Origin: UKL13-2 sp947085425
Lineage (GTDB): Bacteria > Pseudomonadota > Gammaproteobacteria > Burkholderiales > Usitatibacteraceae
DNA length: 64,000 bases
NCBI GenBank assembly: GCA_947085425.1
Contig: CAMTWK010000021.1
Coordinates: 1 to 64,000, forward strand
Reading direction: 5' to 3'
Under the pieces are notes generated by a model. That model was not told where the DNA came from, did no database searches, and was given only the letters and a program-made list of their open reading frames with translations. A program made the translations under genes and the position numbers. The number at the start of each line of letters is the position of its first letter. Within the stretch, counting starts at the first letter, position 1. Positions 6,446-16,095 of this stretch are shown here, piece by piece.

Positions 6446-9118
6446 TTAAGGCAGGGTGATGACCACGGTATCGTCCATAACAAGCGGGTCTGTGGCGTGG
6501 TTGCCACCGCCAATTGTGCTGTCGGTCGCGGTGGGCGTCAGTGCGCGATAGCCACTGTCATAGTCCCAAGTCGTTAAATACAATTTGACCCCGGAAAGGG
6601 AAGACAATTTGCCGAATGCATTTGCCCGAAGTGTAAAGGTCACCCAATTCTTTTTCTGGTCGACGTCGATATCCGCCGCGGGTCCAACTGGTGTGCCCTC
6701 ATTGGTTGATGAGGCACCATCGGCAGAAAAAAGTGAATTGGACCAACCATTGGCACGCAAACGGTAATGCCAACGCATTCCTGACGGCAGGGTGGCGTTT
6801 TGTAGTGGCATGACGGTGGTGCCACCATCACGATCGGGTATGCCTATAAAAAGCGTAAATGCGACATGGTCAAAACCATTCGGTGGATTCCAACTGGTGG
6901 TGACCTTGTTCATGGTGATGCCAATTCTGAGCGAGCCGCCCGTGGTGGAAACCCTCACTTGCTGAATGTCCATTTGCCGCTTGCCCCGCCATGTTTGATT
7001 CGTCGGGTAAAGGTATTGTCCACGGGGGCCGTGGTCATCGTTGGCCGGGTCCTTAACGGCGGCGAGTTTGACCCAGTTACGCGTCACGCGGAAATTTTGT
7101 GACGTGGAAAGGAGGTCACGCCCCAACGCGGATCCTTCTGCCCATGCGACGACGTTATGGCGCACGGCAGGATCAAGCATATTGTCGGTGTTTATCGTTG
7201 CGTTCCAAAGGCCGTTCCGCTGCGGTTTAATCACCTGCGCGGTGCTCAAGTTGCCGTCGACCAGCAACTTGAATGTGTCAATACCCTGCGCCGTTCCGGA
7301 TAATCGCAAATCGCCGCGCACGATGTTATCGGGCAATGGATTGAGGGTGATGGCACCGGTCATGGTTGGCACGGTGGTTTTGTTTTTGGTTACTTTCCAC
7401 ACCAGACCGGCGTGGGCGGCGAGTCGGAACGAAATGCGTCCATTGACACCAATCACCAAATCTCGAGGCAGACCGTCGATGCCGAACATGGCCTTTAATA
7501 CCGCCCCTGCGGGAAGACCCGTGTTGATGTTGTCCACCAACACATCGGCTGCGGATGAATTAAAAGCCACAATCGCGGCGTCCTTGCCTGAGGACATTTG
7601 ATAAACGATCGCGCCGGGGCCGGCCGGATTTGCTTTCAATATTTTCGGAATGCCCCGGGAAAATAATTTATTGGCCCGGCGCAGTGTGCTCACCTCAGCG
7701 ATGAATCGATACATTGGTGCTTCGGTGTCAAAACGGTCGCGGCCGCCGGATTGAAATCCGGCCTTAAACATTGCACCGCGTTGCTCGGTGAACGCCTGCT
7801 CGGTGCCGTAGTAGATCACTGGAATGCCCGGCAAGGTCATGATCATCAACAGACTCTGGCGTAGTCCGGGCAGCGTGCCACCGACCAAAAACCGATCAAC
7901 ATCATGATTGTCGATAAACGTCGGCATCAGGTGTGGACGACGGTAATCTTTCATCATGCTGCTGATGCGATAAGCAAGTTCGGCGGTGGGCCTCCCGCGC
8001 GCAAAAATATCGCCCATTGTCCCGTAAAGAGGGAAATTCAACATGCCTGGCATTAACACGTGACCGTTGGGTGCATTCATATATCGTTCGATTTTTTTTG
8101 TCTGTTTGTTATCAAACGGCTTATCGATGGCAAACCCCTCGCCAAACACGTGAAAATTTTTTCGTCCGGTCTGTTGTGCGACAAGAAAAATACCAGGATG
8201 TTTTGCATCCTGTGAATACAAGAAGTCGGTATAAAAATCCGTCGGCACGTAAAACGCCGTATCGATTCTGAAGGCATCAACACCGACTTCTTTGATCCAA
8301 TAGCCGTGGCTTTCCTTCAGCGCATTGCGTACCGCCTTGTTCTCTGTGTTGAGGTCGTCCAACCCTGACATTTGAAAGTTTTTTTCCTGTGTTGGATTGG
8401 TGAAATCCGAAACGTTGGGGGTCCAGTGGTAGATGTGGGCGCGACGATGCTTTGGATCACGCGCATCGTTGAGGCTAAATGGCCACTGGCTGGGGGCGGT
8501 GGCGGGGCGCGACTCGGTATTTATTTTGAAGTTGCCGGCAGGGTCCGGATTATTCCACGCCCCGTCGTAACTAAAGAAATTCCCGGTGTGATTAACAACA
8601 ATGTCCTGCACCAAATACATACCGGCCGAGTGAATTGCGTGGGAAAGGCGTTTGTAGTCTTCAAGCGTGCCGAGGTGACGGTCAACTTTCATGAAGTTTT
8701 CCGCCCAATAGCCATGAAAGCCACTGAATTGCGCGGTCGGATCCCACCATTGGTTGGCAACCGGCGGGGTCAGCCAAATTGCCGTCGCGCCAAGATTACG
8801 AATGTAATCCAGTTTTTGCATCACGCCGGCCAGATCACCACCATTATATTTGGCGTTGCTGGTGGGATCGTATTCGCCGGTCGCAAAGTCGTTATTGCCT
8901 GCGTCGCCATCGTTGAAACGGTCGGTCACCACAAAGTAAATAATTTGATCGCGCCAATGGGGTGAGGGCACGTGCAATTTAAGCGGGCCGGCTGGCGCCA
9001 CGGATGGACTTGCAGGGGCGGCACCGGTTGACGGCGCGTGAATCTTCGCAGCATGAGTAGCCAATGGCAGGGCGGTCATCGCCGCCCAAAGGACACAGAG
9101 TAGATGCGCGGTTTTCAT
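6446..9118 (-). CDS. Secreted GH13 alpha-amylase with C-terminal beta domain
   Basis: The ATG at 9118 gives about 890 residues beginning MKTAHLLCVLWAAMTALPLATHA, a Sec signal peptide; 25 upstream codons to 9193 are not needed. The GH13 barrel begins at WRDQIIYFVVTDRF and contains the four conserved regions: DIVVNH, DAFRIDTAF with the catalytic aspartate (about residue 284), the FGEGF acid/base glutamate (about 326) and FIDNHDVDRF (about 403). After the barrel come about 300 residues of beta-rich sequence that resemble the glucodextranase/DOMON-like C-terminal domain (VRVSTTGGSLRIGITM...WDYDSGYRAL). It should hydrolyse alpha-1,4-glucans in the periplasm or outside the cell. It is transcribed with the MATE gene and lies back-to-back with the TonB receptor. 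Confidence 0.9.
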   Translation of the reverse strand: MKTAHLLCVLWAAMTALPLATHAAKIHAPSTGAAPASPSVAPAGPLKLHVPSPHWRDQIIYFVVTDRFNDGDAGNNDFATGEYDPTSNAKYNGGDLAGVMQKLDYIRNLGATAIWLTPPVANQWWDPTAQFSGFHGYWAENFMKVDRHLGTLEDYKRLSHAIHSAGMYLVQDIVVNHTGNFFSYDGAWNNPDPAGNFKINTESRPATAPSQWPFSLNDARDPKHRRAHIYHWTPNVSDFTNPTQEKNFQMSGLDDLNTENKAVRNALKESHGYWIKEVGVDAFRIDTAFYVPTDFYTDFLYSQDAKHPGIFLVAQQTGRKNFHVFGEGFAIDKPFDNKQTKKIERYMNAPNGHVLMPGMLNFPLYGTMGDIFARGRPTAELAYRISSMMKDYRRPHLMPTFIDNHDVDRFLVGGTLPGLRQSLLMIMTLPGIPVIYYGTEQAFTEQRGAMFKAGFQSGGRDRFDTEAPMYRFIAEVSTLRRANKLFSRGIPKILKANPAGPGAIVYQMSSGKDAAIVAFNSSAADVLVDNINTGLPAGAVLKAMFGIDGLPRDLVIGVNGRISFRLAAHAGLVWKVTKNKTTVPTMTGAITLNPLPDNIVRGDLRLSGTAQGIDTFKLLVDGNLSTAQVIKPQRNGLWNATINTDNMLDPAVRHNVVAWAEGSALGRDLLSTSQNFRVTRNWVKLAAVKDPANDDHGPRGQYLYPTNQTWRGKRQMDIQQVRVSTTGGSLRIGITMNKVTTSWNPPNGFDHVAFTLFIGIPDRDGGTTVMPLQNATLPSGMRWHYRLRANGWSNSLFSADGASSTNEGTPVGPAADIDVDQKKNWVTFTLRANAFGKLSSLSGVKLYLTTWDYDSGYRALTPTATDSTIGGGNHATDPLVMDDTVVITLP

Positions 9119-9836
9119 GTGTTGTTGTTGACGACTGTCTGAGTCACGGTTCACCAAAATGAATGATGGCGGGGATGTCAAGGTGTGCAACATCCTTCAT
9201 GGGTCTGATATTCATCAAATTTTCCAACATTGCAAGTTGAGCGATTGCGCTTGATCGGTAACTTTACTACATCTATTTTGTGTCAATGTATTGGTGGAGT
9301 AGGTGCATTTTTTGTCGCCCACGGTATGATTGAGTCCAGAAAATCAGATGTTCATGAGTGTCTCGTTGAAGATTGTTGCGACTCAGCAATTCGACCCATC
9401 GAGGTTGGCGGGTGCGCTCTGTAAGAAAACTACCTGGCTTGTGATTTGCCTAACTCGTAATGGAATATGACGGCAAGCCTTGTGGCTATGGTTATGGCGT
9501 GCACCTTGCTTGAAATTTGATTTAGCGATGCCGCCAACAAAACATTTAGAAGATTGTTGTAGGATAACTACATATAGGTTTTGCTAGGAGTGCGCCGCAG
9601 GATTCATTAACGTATTGTTTGCAAACATTAAAGGGGATAAATATGCTGCAACGCAACAAAATTTCTTGAATTGATATCCGGTTTTCGACGTTGACATGAA
9701 TATAGTTTTATTACAAACTCGCGGCTGAGTAAAGTAAGGCGGTAAGACGGGGTTGCTATAAACGCTTTCGTAGAGTCAACCGCTTGTGCGGTCAAGATTG
9801 ACCGTTGTTTAACCAATTCAATTCAGGAGACCATTG
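9119..9836. other. Long intergenic region ahead of the starch TonB receptor
   Basis: About 700 bp separate the divergent amylase and TonB-receptor genes. It contains one clear operator-like inverted repeat (9558-9572) and the AGGAG ribosome-binding site at 9825-9829. A 64-codon frame at 9230-9424 has no recognisable product. The receptor messenger therefore probably has a leader of up to 250 bases unless the promoter lies downstream of the operator. Confidence 0.6.
9558..9572. promoter_or_regulatory. HexR/RpiR-like operator A
   Basis: TGTAGGATAACTACA, a perfect 5-bp inverted repeat with a 5-bp spacer. The identical 15-mer occurs at 24066-24080. It has the layout of the published HexR palindrome of gammaproteobacteria (TGTAAT-www-ATTACA) with a G at the fifth position. 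It lies 265 bp before the ATG of the TonB receptor. Confidence 0.65.
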
Positions 9837-12626
9837 ATGAAGGCTATTGCCCCAAAGACCGGCACCAACAAATTTGACTTCAAGCTCAGCCCATTGGCTG
9901 CCGCTTGCGCAATGGCTTTGTTTGCGGTCAGCGCACATGCGCAGCAGCAATCTCCTGACACTGCCAAATTAGATGCGCCTAAGACGGAAGCCGCCCAACA
10001 AGAAGCGGCAAAAAAGGAAGCGGCCAAAAAAGCCGCTGTAAAGGATGCGCCAAAAGTAGAAGAGATCGTTGTCACGGGTATCCGTCGCAGTATTGAGGCG
10101 GCCATTTCAATTAAGCAGGATTCAAACTCAATCGTCGAAGTCATTTCCGCCGAGGACATCGGAAAATTGCCTGATGCCAGTATTGCCGAATCGATTGCTC
10201 GTTTGCCTGGGTTGACGGCCCAGCGCGTGGCAGGCCGTGCATCTGGGATCAATATTCGTGGCATGTCACCAGATTTTTCAACCGCTCTGCTCAACGGACG
10301 TGAACAGGTTAGTACGGGTGATAACCGCGGCGTCGAATTTGATCAATATCCATCGGAGTTGCTCAACGGCGTGGTGGTTTACAAAACGCCAGATGGCTTA
10401 CTGATTGGTCAGGGGCTTTCCGGTACCGTAGATTTGCAGACGGTGCGGCCCCTAAACTATTCAAAGCGCACGGTCACGGTCAATGCGCGTAAACAAAAGG
10501 ACGGGATTGACACGCCGTTCACCGGAAAGGGCGATCGGATTAATGTCTCGTACATTGACCAATTTGCCGATCGCACCATTGGTATTGCCATCGGTTATGC
10601 ACGATTGAAATCCGATACCGGCTCGACCCGCAGTGAGGCGTACGACACGACGTCGGATTTCACCTATAACGGCGCGAATATTAAAGTTAATAACGGATTC
10701 AAGCTGTTCAACGACAACACCACCCAGACCCGTGAAGGCACCATGGGGGTGTTGGAATTCAAGCCGAACGCTGATTTTTCATCGATTGTTGACCTGTATT
10801 ACTCCAAGTTCGACAAAGACCTGGTTCGCCGCGGATTGGAAATACAAGTCAACGATAGCTGGAAAAGCTGCTGTAGCAATCTGGCCTACCAAGCCCCCGC
10901 GCTCGCGCCTGGTGCGGTTGTAACCGGCGGTCGGTTAATCAGCGGTACCTGGCAAAATGTGAATCCGTTGTCCCGGCATATTTGGGAGCCGAGAAAAGAC
11001 GAGCTGACGTCCATCGGCTGGAACTCTAAATTCAAGATCGACGATCGCTGGAGCGGTATTTTTGACGTGAATGCGTCCTCGGCGAAACGGACCGAGCGTA
11101 TTACGGAAATCGAAGCCGGAGCGTACGACTTGGTCAACGGCCGGCCGTTGCCGGGGACCGTTACCGTCGGAAACTACAATCAAATAACCGCATTGCAATA
11201 TGACTTTGGCAATCCAGCGATCATGCGCCTGACTGATCCTGAGTCGTGGGGCCAGAATGGTTACGACAAGGTCATCACCACGGATGACAAGATTAATGCG
11301 TTCCGTTTGACCGGCCAACGCGAGCTCGACGGATTCTTCCGGCGGGTGGAGTTTGGCGTGAATAGCTCCGATCGCAAAAAGACCAAGGGCGCATCCGAAT
11401 TTTTCCTGCGTTTGCCAGCAGGCACGTCATCCGGTGGCGCGCTTCCGGCCGGCGCCGGGTCCGTGTCGGTAGGTGGCACGGCATTTAGAGCGCTGTCGTT
11501 TAGCCCATCGTCCGTTTTCCCGGGGGCATATCGACTGAGTCCAAACGTCTATGCCGATGTGCTGCAAAAAGGCTGGGAAGTGAATGAGAAGGCCAATACC
11601 GCCTTCGCCAAGCTTGATATTGATGCCGATTGGATGGGAATGCCTTTGCGCGGCAACCTTGGCATGCAGGCGATCAATACCGACCAGAGCTCGAAGGCGC
11701 CGTCAATAAATAACGCCGACTCTTCATTTTCGCTGGTGACGCGCGGCAAAAAATACACCGATCTGCTGCCAAGCGTTAATCTTGTGATGGACTTGGGGGA
11801 TAGTCAAACGCTGCGTTTGGGTGTTGCCCGTGTCATGGCGCGTGCCCGTATGGATCAACTGAGCGCCTTTCAGCGTACGTCGATTGACCAAGGACGATGG
11901 AATGGTAGCGGCGGCAACCCTCTGCTCGACCCGTTCCGCGCCAATGCACTCGACGTTTCTTATGAAAAATACTTTGGAACCAAAGGTTACGTGTCAGCGG
12001 CGTTTTTCTACAAGGACCTGAAGAGTTATATTTTTGACTTCACCGACACAAGCTTTAATTTTGGCGGATTACCAGATCTGCGCGGCAGTGGCGTGACTCC
12101 AACATCAGCAATCGGTCGTTACACGCAGCCGCGTAATGGTCAGGGCGGACGAATCAGTGGTGTTGAGTTGTCTGTCTCGGTGCCACTCAACCTCGTATTA
12201 AAAGAGCTCGACGGCTTCGGTGTTGTTGGTAGTTATTCGGATACATCCAGTGCCATCAAGCCATTTGGTGATGCCGATACCCGGCCGTTGCCCGGATTGT
12301 CCAAACAGGTGTCGACCGTTACCGCCTACTATGAGAAGTACGGTTTCTCAGCACGGGTGGCACGTCGCTCGCGTTCCGATTTTGTCGGCGAGATCGAGGG
12401 CTTTGGTGCCAATCGTGCCTACACTTATATCAAAGGTGAGGCGATTGTTGACTTGCAACTTGGTTACGAGTTTCCGGCCGGCTATCTGAAAGGCTTGTCA
12501 TTGTTGGTGCAGATGAATAACGCAAAAAATGCCAAGTATCAGGAGTACCAGGGCTCACCTGACAACATTACAAAATCCGACAAATACGGCAAGACATTAC
12601 TGTTCGGCCTGAATTACAAATTTTAA
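9837..12626 (+). CDS. TonB-dependent receptor for maltodextrin-type glycans
   Basis: A protein of about 929 residues. Start ATG at 9837 is set by AGGAG seven bases upstream. A signal peptide ends near AHA (SAHAQQQ), followed by an Ala/Lys-rich segment (residues about 45-75), the TonB-box-like EEIVVTGIRRS and a plug domain with IGKLPDASIAESIARLPGLT and GINIRGMSPDF, the hallmark of the large proteobacterial oligosaccharide receptors related to Caulobacter MalA and Xanthomonas CUT receptors. The barrel ends NYKF with a C-terminal aromatic residue as expected for outer-membrane assembly. Neighbouring amylases and Mal genes make maltodextrins the likely cargo, which is inference. An operator shared with the malK/glgP region lies upstream and a terminator follows. 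Confidence 0.92.
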   Translation: MKAIAPKTGTNKFDFKLSPLAAACAMALFAVSAHAQQQSPDTAKLDAPKTEAAQQEAAKKEAAKKAAVKDAPKVEEIVVTGIRRSIEAAISIKQDSNSIVEVISAEDIGKLPDASIAESIARLPGLTAQRVAGRASGINIRGMSPDFSTALLNGREQVSTGDNRGVEFDQYPSELLNGVVVYKTPDGLLIGQGLSGTVDLQTVRPLNYSKRTVTVNARKQKDGIDTPFTGKGDRINVSYIDQFADRTIGIAIGYARLKSDTGSTRSEAYDTTSDFTYNGANIKVNNGFKLFNDNTTQTREGTMGVLEFKPNADFSSIVDLYYSKFDKDLVRRGLEIQVNDSWKSCCSNLAYQAPALAPGAVVTGGRLISGTWQNVNPLSRHIWEPRKDELTSIGWNSKFKIDDRWSGIFDVNASSAKRTERITEIEAGAYDLVNGRPLPGTVTVGNYNQITALQYDFGNPAIMRLTDPESWGQNGYDKVITTDDKINAFRLTGQRELDGFFRRVEFGVNSSDRKKTKGASEFFLRLPAGTSSGGALPAGAGSVSVGGTAFRALSFSPSSVFPGAYRLSPNVYADVLQKGWEVNEKANTAFAKLDIDADWMGMPLRGNLGMQAINTDQSSKAPSINNADSSFSLVTRGKKYTDLLPSVNLVMDLGDSQTLRLGVARVMARARMDQLSAFQRTSIDQGRWNGSGGNPLLDPFRANALDVSYEKYFGTKGYVSAAFFYKDLKSYIFDFTDTSFNFGGLPDLRGSGVTPTSAIGRYTQPRNGQGGRISGVELSVSVPLNLVLKELDGFGVVGSYSDTSSAIKPFGDADTRPLPGLSKQVSTVTAYYEKYGFSARVARRSRSDFVGEIEGFGANRAYTYIKGEAIVDLQLGYEFPAGYLKGLSLLVQMNNAKNAKYQEYQGSPDNITKSDKYGKTLLFGLNYKF

Positions 12627-12648
12627 GTTTGCGGAGTTGGTCATGCGT

Positions 12649-12682
12649 CCCCTGACGGTGCAAGCCGGCAGGGGGTTTTTTT
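12649..12682 (+). terminator. Rho-independent terminator of the TonB receptor gene
   Basis: CCCCTG at 12649-12654 pairs with CAGGGG, with an inner CGG/CCG, and a run of seven T follows. It starts 22 bp after the receptor stop codon. Confidence 0.85.
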
Positions 12683-12752
12683 GCGCGTTCGTCTGTCATT
12701 GCCGTGTCAAAATAGCCGTCATGAAAAAATTCATACTGAATGGGTCGAGTGC

Positions 12753-14279
12753 ATGAGTACGCCGCATATCAAGAACGTTGTGATTGTTGGCGGCGGAACC
12801 GCCGGTTGGATGACTGCGGCGGCATTATCCAAAGTGTTGTCCGGCCTGTGGAATATTGTTTTGGTTGAATCCGAAGAAATCGGCATTGTGGGTGTGGGGG
12901 AAGCCACCATTCCACTCATCAATATCTATAACAACGCATTGGAGATTGACGAAGACGAATTCATGCGTGAGACCAATGCGACGTTTAAGCTTGGCATTGA
13001 ATTTGTCAACTGGGGCCGCAAGGGGGACGCTTACATTCATGGATTCGGGCCGCTTGGTCCGGACATTGGTATTACCAAATTTCACCAGTACTGGCTAAAG
13101 TTACGGGAAACAAATGAGGCCGCCGCGCTCGAAAATTACTCGATTAATATTCTGGCGGCCAAAAGCAACAAATTCATGCGCGCACGCAAAGATATGGGCA
13201 ATTCCCCTCTGGCTGAAATTGCCCATGCTTATCACTTTGACGCTTCCATGTATGCCGCCTATTTGCGCCGATATGCCGAAGCGCGCAATGTGCGCCGCAT
13301 CGAAGGCAAAATTGCCGGTGCCACCACCCGGCCGGACAACGGATTTATCGACGCGGTCGTGTTGGAAAATGGGCGGCGAATTGAAGGCGATTTATTTATT
13401 GATTGTTCGGGATTTCGCGGGCTGCTGATCGAACAAACACTAAAGACGGGTTACGACGATTGGTCACATTGGCTGCCTTGTGATCGTGCGCTCGCCGTGC
13501 CGTGTGAGTCGGTCGAGCCGCTCACGCCATATACCCGCGCCACCGCGCATTCTGCGGGCTGGCAGTGGCGAATTCCACTTCAACATCGGACTGGTAACGG
13601 CCATGTTTACAGTAGTAAATTCATGTCAGATCAGGACGCATCAGACGTGTTGATGGGCAATCTGGACGGCAAAGCGTTGGCGGATCCCCGTCCACTACGT
13701 TTTGTAACCGGCAAGCGCAAAAAATTCTGGAATAAAAATTGTGTGGCCATCGGTCTGGCCAGTGGTTTTATGGAGCCGCTGGAGTCAACCAGCATTCATT
13801 TGATTCAGTCAACCATTGCGCGCCTGGCAACATTTTTTCCGGATCAGTCGTTTAATCCCGCTGACATCGATGAATTCAATCGCCAGGCGGATTTTGAATT
13901 TGAGCGCATTCGCGATTTTCTGATCCTTCATTACAAAGCCACGGCACGCGACGACTCTGAATTTTGGAATTATTGCCGGACGATGTCGATCCCCGACACA
14001 TTGCAAAACAAGATTGACCTGTTTGCCAGCAACGGCCGGGTTTTTCGCGAGGCCAGCGAGATGTTCTCGGAAATAAGCTGGGTGGAAGTGATGCTTGGCC
14101 AGCACATTAATCCACGCAGTTATCATCCGCTGGTTGATGCCCTCGACAAACAAAAAATAGTTGAATTCATGCGCGGTGTGGAAGGCACAATGAAGCGATG
14201 TGTTGAGGCGATGCCGACACATGTTGCATTCGTGAATGAGCATTGTCAGTCGCCGCAGAGTGTGTTTCGCGCGAAATAG
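12753..14279 (+). CDS. Tryptophan-halogenase-family flavoprotein
   Basis: A protein of 508 residues from the ATG at 12753 (a TTG at 12681 would overlap the terminator and is rejected). The N-terminus carries the FAD-binding VVIVGGGTAGWMTA motif; GVGEATIP, NATFKLGIEFVNW with the lysine of the active-site region, WQWRIPL (the WxWxIP family motif) and MEPLESTSIHLIQ with the conserved glutamate are all present. Members halogenate tryptophan or other substrates with FADH2, but many copies next to TonB receptors have no known substrate. Here it sits between a starch receptor and a DUF6445-like gene, so a role in free-tryptophan halogenation is doubtful. No flavin reductase gene is adjacent. It overlaps or abuts the next gene. 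Confidence 0.88.
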   Translation: MSTPHIKNVVIVGGGTAGWMTAAALSKVLSGLWNIVLVESEEIGIVGVGEATIPLINIYNNALEIDEDEFMRETNATFKLGIEFVNWGRKGDAYIHGFGPLGPDIGITKFHQYWLKLRETNEAAALENYSINILAAKSNKFMRARKDMGNSPLAEIAHAYHFDASMYAAYLRRYAEARNVRRIEGKIAGATTRPDNGFIDAVVLENGRRIEGDLFIDCSGFRGLLIEQTLKTGYDDWSHWLPCDRALAVPCESVEPLTPYTRATAHSAGWQWRIPLQHRTGNGHVYSSKFMSDQDASDVLMGNLDGKALADPRPLRFVTGKRKKFWNKNCVAIGLASGFMEPLESTSIHLIQSTIARLATFFPDQSFNPADIDEFNRQADFEFERIRDFLILHYKATARDDSEFWNYCRTMSIPDTLQNKIDLFASNGRVFREASEMFSEISWVEVMLGQHINPRSYHPLVDALDKQKIVEFMRGVEGTMKRCVEAMPTHVAFVNEHCQSPQSVFRAK

Positions 14280-14281
14280 CG

Positions 14282-14992
14282 GTGGTGTTTAATCCGCATC
14301 CAAACATTGACGTGGTCACCATCGCCGATGGACACCGCTGCTATGTTATTGATGACGCGGTGATGGAACCCGACCAATTGGTCAATTACGCAATTGCCAG
14401 GCGCGATGCTTTCACCATGGCACCATTTAATGCTTATCCCGGCTTGGAATTTTATTTGCCACAGCAGTTGTCGGTGCAGTTGGATGATTTGTTTCGTTGC
14501 CATGTCCGTCGTCTGTTGGGGGCGCGACGCACCTTGCAAATGTACAGTCGTTTGTCGATGGTTACGCTGCCACCGGAAAAACTGCTCCCCATCCAATGGC
14601 TTTGCCATCGCGATCGCATGAACGTGCCGCCGAATCAATGTGCTGCCGCCTCGGTATTATATTTATTCAAAGACGAAAGCCTCGGTGGCACCAGTTTTTT
14701 TATGCCGAAAAGGTCGCCTGAAAAGACTGAAGCGTTGATGGCTTTTGCTGCGACCGCCATGCCTGAAGAATTTGCCGCTCAAACAGGCGTCTTACCGGGC
14801 TATCTAACAGAATCAAATGATCATTTTGAACGAGTGTGCACCATTCCGGCACGATGGAATCGGATGATTTTTTATGAGGGCAGTTTGTTTCATACGCCCG
14901 ACATTCGTTCGCCGGAAAAACTCAGTGCCGATCCGGAAAAAGGGCGCTTGACTCTTAATGGTTTCTATACCTGCAGCAAAGCGGCGTCGTGA
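14282..14992 (+). CDS. DUF6445-like protein next to halogenase
   Basis: About 236 residues if the GTG at 14282 is used; a TTG at 14243 would overlap the halogenase by 37 bp and add 13 residues. It resembles the DUF6445 family commonly encoded beside tryptophan-halogenase-like genes: HRDRMN near the middle, ASVLYLF, LGGTSFF and a later NRMIFYEGSLFHTPDI. The two spaced histidines (HRD and FHTPDI) and the FYEGSLFH pattern recall 2-oxoglutarate/Fe(II) oxygenase folds, an inference only. No signal peptide, so cytoplasmic. Its TGA overlaps the ATG of a 36-codon frame, which in turn overlaps the aldo/keto reductase gene, so this is a tightly coupled operon. Confidence 0.75.
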   Translation: MVFNPHPNIDVVTIADGHRCYVIDDAVMEPDQLVNYAIARRDAFTMAPFNAYPGLEFYLPQQLSVQLDDLFRCHVRRLLGARRTLQMYSRLSMVTLPPEKLLPIQWLCHRDRMNVPPNQCAAASVLYLFKDESLGGTSFFMPKRSPEKTEALMAFAATAMPEEFAAQTGVLPGYLTESNDHFERVCTIPARWNRMIFYEGSLFHTPDIRSPEKLSADPEKGRLTLNGFYTCSKAAS

Positions 14993-15102
14993 TGGCTGGA
15001 AATTGGACGTCGTCCATTCATCAGAACGAATATAAGGCCCTGACAGGATACGCCTTCGATGGGGCGGCACGCAGACGAACGACTCCGCGAGCGCTCCGAT
15101 GA
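14992..15102 (+). CDS. Coupled 36-residue small ORF
   Basis: A 36-codon frame (MAGNWTSSIHQNEYKALTGY..., ending RRRTTPRALR) that exactly fills the gap between two genes. Its ATG shares bases with the TGA of the upstream gene (TGATG) and its TGA overlaps the ATG of the aldo/keto reductase (ATGA). Overlaps at both ends are what a translated coupling ORF would show; it could also be the remnant of a longer gene. The C-terminal part is strongly basic. No family recognised. Confidence 0.4.
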   Translation: MAGNWTSSIHQNEYKALTGYAFDGAARRRTTPRALR

Positions 15103-15980
15103 CCATAGATAAACGGCCATACGGCAACAGCGGATTGTATGTGTCGGCGCTTGGGCTGGGAGCCGGACAAATTGGTGACGCAAAACTATCCGAGGCGGCA
15201 ATCAATAAATTACTCAATGATGCACTCGACTATGGCGTGACCTTAATCGATACTGCGCCCGGTTATGGATTGTCGGAAGCGCGCATTGGCCGTTACCTGC
15301 GCAGCAGGCGTGCTGACTTTGTGTTGTCAACCAAGCTGGGTTATGGCGTATCCGGTGTGGAAGACTGGACCGGCGCGTGTATTACTGCAGGCGTAGAACA
15401 GGCGCTGCGGGTCATGCATACCGACCGGCTTGATATTGCTCATCTGCATTCGTGTCCACAACATGTTCTTGCCGAAACGGATGTCATTGATGCGCTCGAG
15501 CGTGCAAAACGGGAAGGGAAAATTCGCGCCATTGCTTACTCTGGTGAAAATGACGATCTCGTCTATGCAGTTTCAACCGGGCGGTTTGACGGTTTTATGG
15601 CGTCGCTGAACATTTGTGATCAACGTGTGCTCATAGATGTCCTTCCGTACATCGGTGGCAAAGGATTTATTGCCAAGCGCCCTTCGGCCAATCATCCCTG
15701 GCGATTTCCAACCCTGCCAGTCGGCGACTACTGCGAAGAATATTGGCGTCGGTGGCACGCGATGAGCGTATCGGCGCACGGTCTCGAGCGGGGGGAATTC
15801 GCCATTCGATTTGCGCTGTCGATGCCAATGGTTTCCAGCGCCATAATTGGCACGGCTAATCCGGCGCACTTAATTGAAAATATCCGCTGGGCAGGGCACG
15901 GCAAACTGCCGCCCGCGTGGGTTGAGGATGTTTGTGATGCCTTTAAAAGGCATGACCGTGGATGGACGGGTCAAATCTAG
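15099..15980 (+). CDS. Aldo/keto reductase
   Basis: A 293-residue TIM-barrel NAD(P)H oxidoreductase. It opens RPYGNSGLYVSALGLGAGQIG, then LIDTAPGYGLSEARIGRYL with the catalytic aspartate and tyrosine, STKLGYG with the catalytic lysine and AHLHSC with the histidine; the C-terminal SSAIIGTANPAHL contributes to cofactor binding. The family interconverts aldoses or ketones with alcohols; the sequence pattern resembles the aldose dehydrogenase-type branch, though the substrate is uncertain. It is the last gene of the receptor-halogenase cluster, coupled to the small ORF by ATGA. Downstream is the second copy of the 141-bp repeat. Confidence 0.88.
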   Translation: MTIDKRPYGNSGLYVSALGLGAGQIGDAKLSEAAINKLLNDALDYGVTLIDTAPGYGLSEARIGRYLRSRRADFVLSTKLGYGVSGVEDWTGACITAGVEQALRVMHTDRLDIAHLHSCPQHVLAETDVIDALERAKREGKIRAIAYSGENDDLVYAVSTGRFDGFMASLNICDQRVLIDVLPYIGGKGFIAKRPSANHPWRFPTLPVGDYCEEYWRRWHAMSVSAHGLERGEFAIRFALSMPMVSSAIIGTANPAHLIENIRWAGHGKLPPAWVEDVCDAFKRHDRGWTGQI

Positions 15981-16095
15981 CCTGTATATTTCACGGGGTT
16001 GCGTTCGAAAGTGGGTCGATGGGCGTGTGATTGTTCGTCCGACTGATCACGGCATAGCGGGCCGTGTTTGGCAAATGAGCATGGGAAGAGAACGC

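Noticed and set aside
9230..9424. 64-codon open frame in the amylase/TonB receptor gap
   Set aside because: No motif, no ribosome-binding site and located in a regulatory region.
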